Below, in pieces: positions 40,901 to 55,900 of a stretch of 64,000 bases of DNA. Every line of letters begins with the position of its first letter. Within the stretch, counting starts at the first letter, position 1. Below the pieces are notes generated by a model, which worked only from the letters and a program-made list of their open reading frames with translations, was not told the DNA's origin and searched no databases. The translations under genes were made by a program, and so were the position numbers. Source of the DNA: Megalonaias nervosa (Eukaryota > Mollusca > Bivalvia > Unionida > Unionidae); assembly GCA_016617855.1 (NCBI GenBank), contig JAECUM010003237.1, positions 1-64,000 on the forward strand. The letters run 5' to 3'.

Positions 40901-43900
40901 AATCTCTCAAAATATTGGCAGAAATTGTAAATAAAGCATACAACCTGCAGATCAATAAATCCGCACTATAAATGCAAAATGAACACTGGATGGGTCCACA
41001 GGAACCCAAAAAAGGGCTGGATTGTTGGAGGCTTTTGCACTGCATGTGTCTCAGCACACAATGAAGCTAAAAACTGGTGACACCTGGTGGTATCAAGGGG
41101 AGGTAATGGGCAAGAGTTACTGCCCTCAGGATAAGATGATTTTCGTCTTTTAGTAGGGCTGGATTCGCAAGGTAGCAGCTAATATTCCTAACGTAATGTG
41201 ATTGGGGAATGTATTCGAAGAAGAGATGTCTCCTTTTCCACCAATATATGTTACCAGCGACTGATCATGCCAATGGAATACAAAAAACTAGCACAGATGT
41301 GTTCAGGAGGGAATTCCAAATCACACAAGTTATATTCACCTTGTTAATTTGTAAAGGGGAGTGGATGCTGTCAGTAATTTTCTTCATCACTGATGGAAAT
41401 GATTCCATGTGGCCATGTGTTCGTTTTGCATTTTCAGGAAGCACAACATGAAGGATCTGGTTGTTAGTCATCTCTGCTCCCATACTTGGACTTGTTCAAG
41501 TTAAGATTTCTTTAAAAGAGGAAATTGCACAATTTCTTCTGTTTTGAAGAGTGCACCATAATGCCTTCCAGATTTCAGTGAGGACATAAAATTGGTAATA
41601 AAATGTTTTTAAAGCATTCATGCAGTGCAAAACAGAAGGTGTGCTGACCAAGATGAATCCTGCATTGAATCAAATGGTGCAGTCTGAAATGGCCTACAAG
41701 GCTGAATTAAAATCACTGACAACTGGTAGTCTGGTAGAAGTATGTTTTTTAATCTTGTTTAGGATGAGAATGTCTAGGTGTAAATCTACATGCTTCTTTA
41801 ATCTGCACAGTGGAAATGCAACCAATCCAGTATGTCAGTACGTATAAAACAGCACCACTCTACCAGTGACAAACCTTCTAAAGATGAAAAAACCATCATG
41901 TTGATAGGTATATTAATAATGTATCATATCACAGGCTGTGTATCTTTACTCATATCAATGTGCAGCAGAGGTGTATGGTTTCACCCCTATAAAATATATT
42001 TCAATGCTCTTCAATACTTACAGTGGTATGCCATCCTGGAAATAGAATTGGGCCACTTTGGTCAGCTCCTCATCAGGCAGATCTTTCAAGGTTCTGACAA
42101 TGTTGAAAAAGCAGGTATTCAACTGGGGAGAACCTAGAAATAAGAAATCGGTTTATTATGTACTAAAAGTTAGTATGCTAGAACATTTTAACTAATTTTT
42201 CAGTGCATGTGAGGATAAACATGAAAAGAAGGCAACTAAACATTACTACAGTGTTTATTTTTCATCCTGCAGAGTACAACTTTTCTATAAAAAAAAATAA
42301 GATCAATTACATGTGACAGAAAAGAGACATTAACAGCATCATTTGTCTGCCAAGCTGTTTGAGATGTCAGAACAGATGGACAGTGATACACATCACACCT
42401 TGCAAATGAGGATAAGCTACAAGTTGTTCTGAGAAAATTTTTACCTAAACTTAGTCTAAAATTTTAAAACCTGGAAGATATAAGTATCTATACTTAATAT
42501 AAAATCACTTACTTAAACTGCTTAATAATTAATCACATGCTCATGTTCAAAAGGAAATCTGTAACAATTACAATAATTTGGAAAGTTTCAGCTTTGCCTT
42601 AAAAAAATGGCACCAAGTCACCAAAAGTAGTTAAGTCTAGAGTTTAATTTATCCAATCTGGCCAGCAAGAATAGAATGTTAAACCTCCACCAAAACTCTA
42701 AATGACTGAAATTTAAGTCTAAATTAAAACTAACCAATCATGCCTCAATTTTCCCAACAGAACTTGTGTCTAGACTGAAATATAGCTAATCTGGCCTGCA
42801 TTTCAGCAACAGAAATAAACTAGAACTTAATTCCAGCAATCTGATTGGGTGAAATTTAAGTTCAAAGTAAAACTGCCAAATCAGACCTGAAATTCACCAA
42901 TAGAAATTAAGTCTAGACTTAAATGAAACTAAATGGCTTGCATTTTAAGAAATTAAAACTGGACATACACTTAAGTCTAAAATCCAGTCCTCCAATTTTG
43001 CTGGAAGTCAAGTGTGACTTAAAACTGAGCAATCAAGTGTCTTAGTACTCAACTTTAAGACTTGTGTTGGAGAAATGTGGGCCATGTGTTCAATCCGACT
43101 GGTTTAAATTTAAGTCTGGACTTAAATTTCAGTTTATCAAATGTGTTAAGTCTAAACTTAACTTTAGACTTTAGCAGGTGAAATTAAGACCAGGCTTAAT
43201 AGTGATTATATAGTTCAGTGAAGGAAAAATAGCCAAATGGAAAAGAAAGAATCCAAACAAAAGTTAATAGATAACTAGAAGGGATTTATTTTTGAAAGCA
43301 AAAACATGTGATGCCACTCCTGCCCTCTCTCATGATAATGTCATTCTTTGACATTGATGCATGACCAAAAAATGGGAAACTTCAAGGAAGGTGAATAAAA
43401 TGATCTTTTATCTTCTTCATTGAGTATAATACATATGGTCCATGATCATTAAGGTCCAGATTTTGGGCAGTCCAACATCAGATCAAATTAGAAAGGTTCA
43501 GCATTGCAAAAGTTAGGATAATTTTCACATTTGTCTAAATGAAATTTTGGAGGTTAAAATCACTAAAACAACACAAAAAAAACCAAAAAAAGCTCTGTTT
43601 GTAAAAATATTATAGGCCTAATCTAATTCACCAAAACTCAAAACAGGATTTGTTTACTTCCATTTAAGTGAAATTTAAGGACTTTTCCAGGACTTTCCAC
43701 TGTCTCAAAACAAAATCTCCAGGAGTTCAAATATAGACAGTGTAAGCAGTGAACATAAACAGAATGTACAAAACAAAATAGGTGAAACACTTGAGATAGT
43801 CTATACAACAGAGCAAGTTTATCAATGAACTGATAAATATGTTATTCCAGGAACAATATAACCCCAAAAATGGTCCTAATTAATTTTAGAAGGAGCAAAC

Positions 43901-46900
43901 CATTTCCAGGACTTTATAAGGACTTCAAAACAAAAATATACATTTTCAAGGATTTAATGGCCTTGAATATAAAAAGCCAAAATCCAGTACTTTCAAAAGT
44001 TTTCAAATAAGCCTTGAAACCATATGAAAAGTGTAGAAATGTGAATATAATGGTCTGGAAAGATGCATACCAAAACTTTGGGTTAACCCTTTACCTCATG
44101 CAAGCACCTTTGGACGCCTCTACTCAATTCTCATGGAAGCACCTTTGGACACCTCTACCCGATTCACATGGAAGTGCATTTTGATGCCTCTACACCATTC
44201 TCATGGAAGCACCTTTTGACGCCTACTGTAAACATCAGCCATTTCAAGCGGGTTTTCATAAAGCCACCTCCGGGGAAAAACCCCTATTAGATACTACATT
44301 CACTGGTGTAAATGACCATTACGTCAGATCACACGGTCGCTGTTTATGATCTGGTTGAAATCTGCTATTTAAAGTAATTGGGTCGTATTCTCCACACTCC
44401 AAAATGGAGGGCACAGATTTTATACAGTATTTGAGTTTTCACGATTAGAAACATAACTATGAAAGCTTTGATAACTCAAGTAAAGGCTGTGATGATGTAG
44501 GCAGCAATTAGTTTTTATAAATTATCAAATTCAGATGATTTAGTGATGTAGACGCAGACAAAGAACTTGTAAATTTCAAGTATGAGAAATGTACTATCGT
44601 TGGTCATGTGGCTTCACTGACTTGACAGTGAATGAGTTCTCTGAAGATTTTAAAGCACATAAAAAATTCTTCCGTGAAAAATTATTATACAGCTATAATG
44701 ATCGAATTTTACTCTTAAATCTTTCCATACATATTATATGTGAACCAAAAATGTAAAATGGTTCAAATTCATGTTAAACGTAACATATACTACACTGATT
44801 AACAGTTAACAGGCAGGCCTATGTGTATGGAGTCGAATAGGTAACGGGTGTTCTACTTGCTGCACACTGCACTGGGTAACTTTGCTACATGTATATTGAA
44901 GGGCTAAAAAGCCATAAACTCTATGAGGTAAAGGGTTAAATACTAAAACAAACCTGACTACAAACCTGACTACCTATCAACTTATATTTTTATAAAGTGC
45001 ATTTGCATGTCATTATGCATGGAGATAATATATAATCTCCTTTTATTGTTTACATTCCCCTCATGCTGGAAGGTTTATACCTCTATTTCAAATGCAAATA
45101 AAAGTATCCATAGTAAAAGATTTTTCATAATATGAATCTTGTATGTAATTTTATACAATATGTATCTCTTATATGAATGATTTGTTTAAATATTCATCAT
45201 CTGGGGAAATATTTTTGATACTCAGTTTGTACTGATGGCACTGTAAACTGTATTCACTTACCTTCCACTCTGAGAGAAATAGGCAATTGTGTCCATTTTC
45301 TCCAAGATTAAGATCATACTCATGTATTTTTTAATGCTCATAATTTTTCTTCACCAGTGTGATGAAATTGCTCATGTTCAATGTTTATTCTGCTTATAAT
45401 TTGTTGTGAAATGTGTGCCATTTTTGCCATTTGAAACTGGGTGCCATTTTTACTACAATGTGTATTGGCCATTCAGCTTTCCACTAGGGGATGCTCATGT
45501 TAATATCTTTCCAAATTCTTCCATATTTGGTAATATTTGTAAAAACTGTGTCATTGAATTTCTCAAGTGTGTTCCCAAAACCTATAAATAGGGGTGAGAT
45601 CCATCATTCAGGAAGTTGTGGTTCAGCTTGGTTCCAGTGAAGGTCTAGAGACCAAACAAGCAAAAGTCTCTTTCTATTTGGATCTCGATTGATAATTTCT
45701 TCATGCATTAATATCAAGGTAGACTAGCTACTACCAAAAAATTAAATTATTAACAGTGCATTAGGCCTAGACTAATAAAGTAATTCTTAATTCTGACCAT
45801 TCATGTGCCTTCACACACACTGCCGACCACTGGCCAAGAACTGTCATCGGTCATTTTCCAGCATAAACTTTGTCATTCAGACAAACTACTTTAGTATTAA
45901 TAATGATTATAATACTTCTCTTAAGTTGTTTCAATGTTTAGTTTCCTTGTTATATCAGATAAAGGTTTCCACAGAGGAATTTGACTGACAACACTGTCAC
46001 TGTTCATCATCAACACAGCCGTCTGCTATCCAATGAAATATCATTATTCCGATTGGTATTATCAAATTTCTTACAGAACTACATGTATCACTTGGAAATC
46101 ACACATTTTCATCCATTTTGTAGTTGTTGTGTCATTTGTATGTTTAAATAATTTACATGACACAATGACACACTCTGTTGCTACAAAACAACACACAGTG
46201 TCACATCCAAATCACACAACACACTATTGATATTCAGTTCCAGACTTTGTCCCTATCATATTTATCATCTGACTCTAAAACGCGAACTCAGGTCTGGTTC
46301 CGAACGTTGATTTGACTCACAAAATCACTACCACTTTGGTACATCATATGAACAAATTTTGGTAACTATTAACTTATTTTTCTGTTCAATATTACTTTTG
46401 GAATTGGCATTATCTGAATTAGAGATCACATGGATTATGAAGAATTTAACATTTATGCTGATTTTCACCTGCTATCAGACATCTGTTACATACATCATTC
46501 TACACATTTCCAAATATATTTCTCCATTTTAAACATGAACACAAAGTTCAACATTTTGTGTAAAAGAAAATGAAATAGCTGCTGAGTTCTGAAAATCTAA
46601 TTTGAATATGTACATATGAACAATATTATGTTTAAAAAACATCAGTTGTCTACCTTAATTGGGTCTGGCTTAATTGTGCAAACAGGGGTTAGTAAACAAA
46701 GATCCAAAAAGTTCAAAAATGCATCTGAAAAAAAGAAAATTGCTGCAACAGCCTGAAAATCAAATCAAATGCATAATAATACAAAAATAACAGGGCAGAT
46801 CTCATGCTGACCTTAAGTGATTTCTGCTTAATCATGTTTACAAGACATTTCTCAAAATAAGCTAGAAAGTCCAAAATGTTCAAAAAAAGTACCCAAAAAT

Positions 46901-49900
46901 AAGGTCACAATAACCAGAACCTAATCAGGTCTTGGGACCCACCTAAGGTATCGGAATATAATTCTGGTCTAGTTTAGCTCAATAGTCTTTTAGCTATAAT
47001 GTTTACAAGACAGTGGATGGACAAAATGGATGTCTGATGGACAGCATAAAATCAATAGCTTCATCCCTAGGAGGTGGGAGAAGAGACACATATCAAAATA
47101 ATCAATCAGGAACATAGGAACTATTAAGAAAGCAAATACTGTTTCTTTGAGCTTTGATTCTTCAGTATGTTAAAGAATGTTGTAGATGCGAATTATCCAG
47201 ATTTTACAATATGTGATGGGACATTAAAGACATGAATTATTTTATAGTATGGAAAAAAATGTTCACAAAAATTATCCAGATTTCATAGTGAGAGAATGGT
47301 GAATGCATGAATTACCCAGATATGACAGTATATGAGAGGATTTATGGATATAAATTATCCAGACCTGACAGTGAGAGAAAACTGAAGACATGAATTACCC
47401 TTATTTGACAGTATATGAGAAGATTTATGGATATAAATTATCCAGATCTCACAGTGAGAGAAAACTGAAGACATGAATTACCCTGATTTGACAGTATATG
47501 AGAAGATTTATGGATATAAATTATCCAGACCTGACAGTGAGAGAAAACTGAAGACATGAATTACCCTTATTTGACAGTATATGAGAGGATTTATGGATAT
47601 AAATTATCCAGATCTGACAGTGAGAGAAAACTGAAGACATGAATTACCCTGATTTGACAGTATATGAGAGGATTTACATATATGAATTATCCATATTTTG
47701 CAGGATGTGAAAGTATGTTGAAGATATGAATTATCCAGACTTTACATTATGTGAGTGCCCAATGTTTTTAAACATGAATTAATATGTGAAACTAACCTCT
47801 TGCTGGTTGGTTTTTCATACATGTCAGATTTCCACTAATGTCCTCCCAGGCCTGTGTAATGTTCATCTTCATTGGTCTCTGTTTAATCTGAAATCAACAG
47901 AATTTCATGGGATTTTCATATCATGTAACTAGATTTTTGCAAACAGCTCAGTGACAAATATTTTGAAATCAAATCATGGGCACTGCCGTACTCAAGAAAC
48001 ACAAAGATTTAAACTGTGGACTACACTACACTACACTGACAAGACACTTTGCTAACAACCAGTACGTAAACAAATATTTTTCAAAATCAAATAGCTAATT
48101 TGTTGAAATTTACTCAAAAGCACCTTCTTGTAAATTATTCCATCCCTTATGTAACTTCCATAATTGCAAAGTTTTGAGCTGTCATTGAAGTGTAAAGTTT
48201 CTGAGCTCAGCCACTGAAGTGTACAGTAATCGAACTGTCATTGAAGTGTGAAGTTTTTGAGCTGTCATTCAAGTGTAACATTTTTAAGCTGTCATTTGAG
48301 TGTAAAGTTTTTAAGCTGTCATTCAAGTGTAAAGTTTTAGAGCTGTCAGTGAAGTGTAAGTTTTTGAGCTGTCACTGACATGTAAAATTTGCAAGCTGTC
48401 ATTGAAGTGTAAAGTTTTAGAGCTGTCAATGAAGTGTAAAGTTTTTAAGCTGTCATTTAACTGAATAGTTTTTGAGCTTAAATTGGTGTAAAGTTTTTAA
48501 GCTGTCATTTAAGTGTAAAGTTTTTAAGCTGTCATTGAAGTATAAAGTTCTTAAGCTTTTTTTGAGGTGTAAAGTTGTGAGCTGTTATTGAAGTGTACAG
48601 TTTTTCGGCTGTCATGAAAGTGTAGTTTTTGAGCTATTGTTGATGTGTAGAGTTACTGAGCTGTCAATGAAGTGTACAGCTTTTTTGCTGTCATTGAAGT
48701 GTACAGTATTTAAGTTGTCATTGAAGTGCACAGTTTTAGGCTGTCACTGAAGTGTAAAGTTTTTAAGCTGTCATTGAAGTGTAAAGTTTCTGAGCTGTCA
48801 CTGAAGTGTAAAGTTTTTAAGCTGTCATTGAATTGTCTTGCTGATCAAAAGTCATATACCCAGAATCTATATCCATCAATTTACAATGAAATGAACACCT
48901 AGAAGTTTCAGTCATCCACTTCCAGGTCAAGTCATGTTGAGCATACAAGAGATACTCTAGCGTCCACTTTATTCACTGGATGTATTGACTTTAAAACCTC
49001 TGTGCTAATGTTCTGTAGCTCAAGGGCAATAAGGATGCAAGGCCAGTAGGCCCATCATAGGCCACCCACCTGTAGACAGCAGCGGTAACATGGGCCACTA
49101 ACCTCACCTCCTTATTTTTCCTCTACTATTGTTTACAAAGGAATCACATGTATTGAGCCAATTGTTTCAAGTCATGAAGAGAATAAAGACACATAAATAA
49201 TTTTATGATACCCCCTTTTGACAGGACAAGTGCCAACTCTCACAAAGTACACTCACATCAAAAGAATATAGCCTCTGCAAGGAACATTCATTCCAGTTAG
49301 CTCAGACTTATCTCACCAGTTATTTCAAGCTATCATGACAGTACAACCGCTACAATAAGTCACTTAATGCCAAATTTCAGGCTATTTTTTTTTACCATGT
49401 ACATGTTACATTTTGCTCTTCCAATGAATTAGGCATTACAAATTAAAAAATTATTAAACAAATGGCTCCTAAGCTCTGCAGGAAGAAGCTGGAAAACCTT
49501 ACTCAGGTGGCTGACCACTACATTCAAGAGTAGTGACCAAGAACTCAAGGTAAGAAGGCCGCTTTTAGGATCTTCCAATGCTTATGATTTCAACTGTTTT
49601 AATATTTCACTACTTTAATGTACCTTCATCCACATTTGATCGTACAACAGCATCATTTACATAATACAGAAATGCCTTATGCCAGGATACTTTCTGTCAA
49701 AATTACTAAAATCCTGCTGGGTGCTTTGTAAAAAGTTTTCTCTAATATTTTTCTATTTTTAGTAATTATGGCCATATCTAACGACAGATTGACATAATTT
49801 AAAAAAAAAGACAAAAGAATAAACTGAAAATTCTTTATACCACATAAATTTCTCTCAAAATGTAGTCCTATTCCAATAAGCAGTGTTTGAAAATAATTCA

Positions 49901-52900
49901 GGTACATCTTTTTCTATTTTAGTATTCACCGCCATATTTTAAGATTTGCACCATTTATCCCAATACCCGACAAAAAAAAACATTTTAATCAAAAAAATAT
50001 TTTGCCCACCCCTGACATATTGTAAGACATGTTTTAGTGAAAACCCCATTTCAATATGAACATCCCTTAAAAAGAAGTGGTGATACCATGGTTTTCAAAT
50101 CTCCAACATACTCATCATGTTAGCAGTCTGACCAGCACCAATTTTTATCTGGGACCAACTACATATAAAAGTCCTATTTCTATATGACAACCTGTCCATA
50201 AGAAGTTGTAACAAGACTTTTATGATTGGTCATCAAAATGAAGGTATGTTCTGCCGTCATTTACAACCAACTACACACCATAAGAAGTGTTTTCATGACA
50301 AACCCATACCTACAGATCTATCAAGTGGATAGTTTTACCAAATCTACCCTCCTCTATTTGCTATGTGTCACTGACAGAAAAAAGACTGAATAAAAAATTA
50401 TACGATGCGAACACTTCCTTATTCACTTTATTTCCAAAGAAATACTTGAATGTCTAATAATAAACACTAGACTGTACAGATACATCAAAAATATATAAGC
50501 AAACAAAAACAAAATACATAATAATTGAGACACTTGTGTTCCCAAAATTAATGTCCCTATTTCTGAAAAAGTATATAACAGGTAAATTGGAAAATTACTC
50601 TCAATTTAATTGAAATAATACCAGAAATTTTATTTGAAAAGAACTTGTGGAATTGTGAAATATGGCACATTACAAACACACACACAAACACACACACACT
50701 CTTTCTCTTTCTCTCATTGGCATTATAATTAATTTTCTCATTACCTGAAAGCTGAAAGAAGTCTTTACAATCTTGGCTGATTTTTATCACTTTATAACAT
50801 AAGTAGTTTCTGAGAAGAAGTAACATTTATCTTTTATGATAAGTAAATAAATACCTTTATAATTACTAATTCAACAGGTGAATTAAAAATGAGAGAAAGA
50901 TAGGCAATTTACAAATTGACATTCATGGATAAAGTAAATAGTGTTTATTGTTTGAATAATTAATGTAGTCAATTTTAAGAATTATTTAATTAATTCATAT
51001 GCGTGTTAATTAATAAGTACACATCTTTTAATTATGTACCACTTATGTGATATTCTCACAAAAATGTACAAGAACTAGTGTATGGCAAAATATGTTAAAG
51101 AACATAAAGGCACAAAAGTATTGCCTATTTTAGCTGGCATGATTGATAAGGCCAAAAAAAAATCAATAAAAAGTTTCTTTCAAGACAATGTGATAAAATT
51201 TGTTAAATAATTTAACATTTAAAACTATGAAACAAATAACTTAGGAAAATCAAAACTGCTCCATTAATTGCAACTTCTGGATAAAAGTGAATTATATGAA
51301 ATTACACAAGAGTTACTGCCCCCAGTCTTTTTAAAATATGTTAAGACCATTTTCATCTTTTAGTTGGGCTGGATTTGCAAGGTATAGCAGGCTAATATTC
51401 CTAATGTAACGTGGCTGGGGAACAGATTTGAAGGAGAAATGTTCTAACTTATAACAATAATAAAGCTTTACAGTACTCAATTCATCAATTATATTTTTCA
51501 AAGCAATGTACAGTGGTCCCCCTCCTGAACAGCCCCCATGACCAGTGACCACCCACTTCAAATGGCCAGAATCCCTTGGCACCACCAAGTTTGTGTTCAA
51601 AAGTACCCCTCAAGAATGGCCACCCCTCTAACATGACCAGTGGCCAGCATATTAGTACAAAATGTAAAATGTTCCCCTCGCAAGCAACCACTTTTTATTT
51701 TAAATGTGTCCAGAACCAATAAATAATTCATATCGTGACGTAAGGTAAGTAATCAGATTATCTCTACTGTCAATACATGTCTCCCAATGTCAGATTTCCA
51801 TTACTGAAAGAAGTGTTGGCTAAAGTACCTGTAACAATAAGATTAATCATTATCTGTAAAAGCTGACATTTACGGGAAATGGGCTCAACAATGTTGTGAA
51901 AGAGTTTTGGGCTTCACACATCTGTCGAGTTCTTCTCTTTGATGATTACAACCGGATGAAACTGTCAAGATCATAGCATGATCAGCATAGGCTAAATATA
52001 GATTATGTGGATTAGCACACACAGAGAAATTAACCTTGCACAAAACAGGGTACCAGACAAAGACTGGAAAAATCATGTGACAATAGCAACAGTATGTTAC
52101 AAATGGCTACAATGATGGCCTCACTGGATGTCTGAACAGCACCACTTTCATTTAATGCAGTTGAACAGCACTATTAACAATTTCTTGGATGCATCATGCT
52201 GAGGGAACAGGTGAAAACTGCCTTTCACAAGGACACACCAAGGCAACCGTTCCTGGACCAACAAGACATCACAAGAAATCTTTTTGAGAACAACCCATGT
52301 TGATATGGCCATCTTTTCAAGAGGAGTAGTGAAACAAGATTTCCAAGATGGCTGCCACAACGGCCACTCTGGATGTCTGAGGGGTACCATTTTCATTATG
52401 GCCAAATTAATCTTAAGATGAATGTGTGTTTAAAGTTTCAAAGCAACTTCTCAAAATTTAGGAAAAGTAACAATAACAAACTTCTGCTAACAGATGTCAA
52501 AAACCAGGTGATGGACAAAAGGCGATCATATAAGCTCTTCTGCGCTACGACCAGTAAAGCTAACAAATAAAGAAATAAACACAATACATAAATGAGGCAA
52601 ACAAATGGCTTTCAAGGTCAGAGTTTTCATGGCACATAATTTTCAAGTGGAGATTACTCTCCCTTTCTCTCCCTCTCTCTCTCATCTTTCTGATTATAAC
52701 AGTACCTGTCTTTCTCATATAAATACAATTTATAGAGTTTAAAGTCTGAAATGCCTGATTCTTTGGCAAAATATAACATAGCATGGTACCTGGTCTAAAA
52801 ATAACCAGAGGGTCTGAATAACATGACAGATTCTAGCTGTTTGAAATGTCACACTTGCCAAAGACAATATATCTGGGATAAACATAAGCTAATGAAACAA

Positions 52901-55900
52901 TGATCCTTTCAGAGGCAGTTTTCTTTTGAAGTGAGGTAAACTTATCAATGTAGCAACCCTGGTGCAGGGCAATATCCCTTAGAATTGTCACGGTTTTATA
53001 TGGTCACTGCACTTTTTCCATATGTTAGTAACTTTCTGTATTAAAGATTGATATAAAATATATAAATATGAAATAAAAGCCCATAAAATTATCTTTCTAA
53101 ATATGTATTACTTGTTAGCGTTATTTATTTGGATTTACACTTTATCACAGGTTGAAAAGTAAATTACAGGTCATTTACGCTTCCCGCACGAAACTGATAC
53201 TGCCATGACCCATGTGTAACATGCGGTTCATTTGAAAAATTATGTGACCAGGTTAATGACTATCAATATTCATGAAAATTTCCAGCCAATCAGAAAACGG
53301 AATGATGGTTAGTGCAGAATTTAAAGAATTAAAATATCACAAGCCATGCTGAAGATATAGTGATGCAAATTCAAGTGCCGATCGTACACGATCCTCAAAG
53401 CTTATAAACATTCTTCACACATTAGATTGTACATATTCTCATCTTTAATTTCATGTATAAAACATCTGTCACAAAGGAGATTTAGTGTGCCGGATTTTGC
53501 TTTAAAGGTAAGAACTTTTGAGTTTTTGTACTTCGCTGAGCATGTACTATGGACGCCATCTTGAATATATTATGATGTTAGTAAACAAATGTTTGTAACC
53601 AGTAGTTTAATGCCATATCGATTAGTAAATGTCCATAATATAGTGTCTAGGACTTATGGCTAACAAATAGAGGGTTCTAAATTGAGTTTTATCATATATT
53701 CTTTTATTTTAAATGCGATCGTCTTTTGAGAATTTGTCGAGACGATCGTTCTTCATAACTGTGCGAAATCACACCACATCAAATTTATTTTTCTCATTCA
53801 AATCAGTTGCAGAGAGATAGAAAGTGAGAGATTGCTATTTTTTATTTTTTACTTTTATTTTTTTTATACAATAAATGATTTAAAAAACACTATTTATACA
53901 GTCCAAATAATTGGTCCTCTTTTTGTAGATTGATGCAAGCATTTCTGGTAATATTATAAGCTGTTCTTGCCTTGTGGTCCATTTGCCCTGCAGAATGGAT
54001 TATCCTGGGCCCTACTGCCAAAAATATGACCCCACTAAAGAAAAAATATTAAACCACATCCATGAACAAAAACCTATCTCACGTCTTCAAAATGGAGTTG
54101 TACTAGAAATTATAACTTTCCTTGAGAGGTCACATAAAGCTGCCAGTGAACTTACAAATGTCATTTTAATATTGGACCCAAGATTTAATACAGTGAATCA
54201 AAATCCTTTTGCAACAAAAATCTCCAGACCCTGTGAACAGAGAATCAAGTTAGGTCCCAAGAAAAAAGTTGCAGGCTTCAAAAAAGTGTATCTGACCTCT
54301 TAGAATCATTGTTTGAACCAATAGCAACCCTGACATTGACAAATCAATCTCATGTAGCAATCAATGATTCCTCAAATAATGTTCAGTTGGTATTTGAGGA
54401 AAGCATACATTCAAAGCCATGTCCACAGGAACTTGAGATGTGAAATAAAATAAGTGAACAGCCAGAAAAACTGAAATCAACAGAAAGCAGAATTGGACAC
54501 TACTCTCTTCAGGCAGATAACTGTTCTGTAAATTATGATGGAACTTCTTGTTCAGCTGACACTGATAATTTTGATAAAACCCAGAAAAAGACCGTGAATG
54601 TGTATGACTATGAACTGAATAAGAAGAAGAAGACTTTAAATAGATTGATGAATGAGATTTAAAATTACAAAAATGAACTGAAAGCCATGAAAAAAAAGGT
54701 TGGGCACTTTGCTGTGAGAAATGTAAACAAGCATGATGAAAAGGCTAGAACTGAACGACAAGCATTACGAGAATGATGTGTGAAGAAGTACTTTACAGAC
54801 TAAGATGTGTTTCAACAATGAAAACAATTTACAACTCAATTATTTCAACCAAATGCTGACATTTATTTTAAAGTAGGAAGTAAAATATCAGATGTTTCAA
54901 TTTCCATGACAATAATTAACTTGAAATTTGATGCATAATCTATATGATTAATAAAGCCTCGAACTTGATACATAGTTAACAGCATAACTTTATTAAAATT
55001 TCTATATGAATGGTTTTTGCTGAGGAAAAATTTTTTTTTGATTTAACACCATATATTAACATGTTGCTATTTGTGTTAGCACACAAAATATTAAAAACAA
55101 AATTTAAATATTGGTGAGATTTTTCTTGAAGTAACTTTCCCTGTTGTAAAAGTACATCTTTAACAATTGCAAATACAAGTCCAGCATGTTGTTTTACATA
55201 AAGCTGGAAAGTTTTATGAATTTATCATTAAAAATAATAAAATTACATCAATTTATGTCCAATTTCCTTTTTTTTCTGGTGCCATGGATTTATCGTGTGT
55301 GACAAATATTATTATAAGGGAAAAGGTGGGCAAATTGATAGAAAATCTGCAATTTTAAAATGTCATAAGTTTACTTCTAGTAGAGATATTTTCAAAATTT
55401 AAACTGTTCTATGCTGCTTGAGATGAGATTTATCATTTAACAATGTTTTATAAGCAATTAAATGACAATGAAAACTCAGCTGGGGTTGCTAATCAATGCG
55501 CTGTTTGTGCAACTGTGTGCCTATCCTGAAAAAATAATTTTTTAAAAACTGGAGAACAAGGCATGACAGTAAACTAAATATGCGTTAATTGGAAATGTAT
55601 AAACAAACCTCTGTGCCTGAAAACTAACTTAAACACATAAATTAAGAAAGATCTGATGGACATGGATAGCACTAACTGTCCTACCACTGTTGTGGTGGGA
55701 CATAAAAATGGCCTTAATTTTGCTGAACAGATTGACATGGGTAGCACCATTTGTCCTATCACTGTTGTGGTGGGCCATAAAAATGGCCTTAATTTTGTTT
55801 CAGCTGTAATCAAAACTTACATTTTGCACATGGATCGAAGATGTGGTCATGTTCTCATGTTCTGGCCGTGGAAGTGTGAATGCCACTCTGGTTTTTGTCA

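Noticed and set aside
43660..44030. hAT-like non-autonomous repeat (GGACTTTTCCAGGACTTTCC phrases)
   Set aside because: Similar phrases recur at 59.6 kb, but there are no definable ends; left unannotated.
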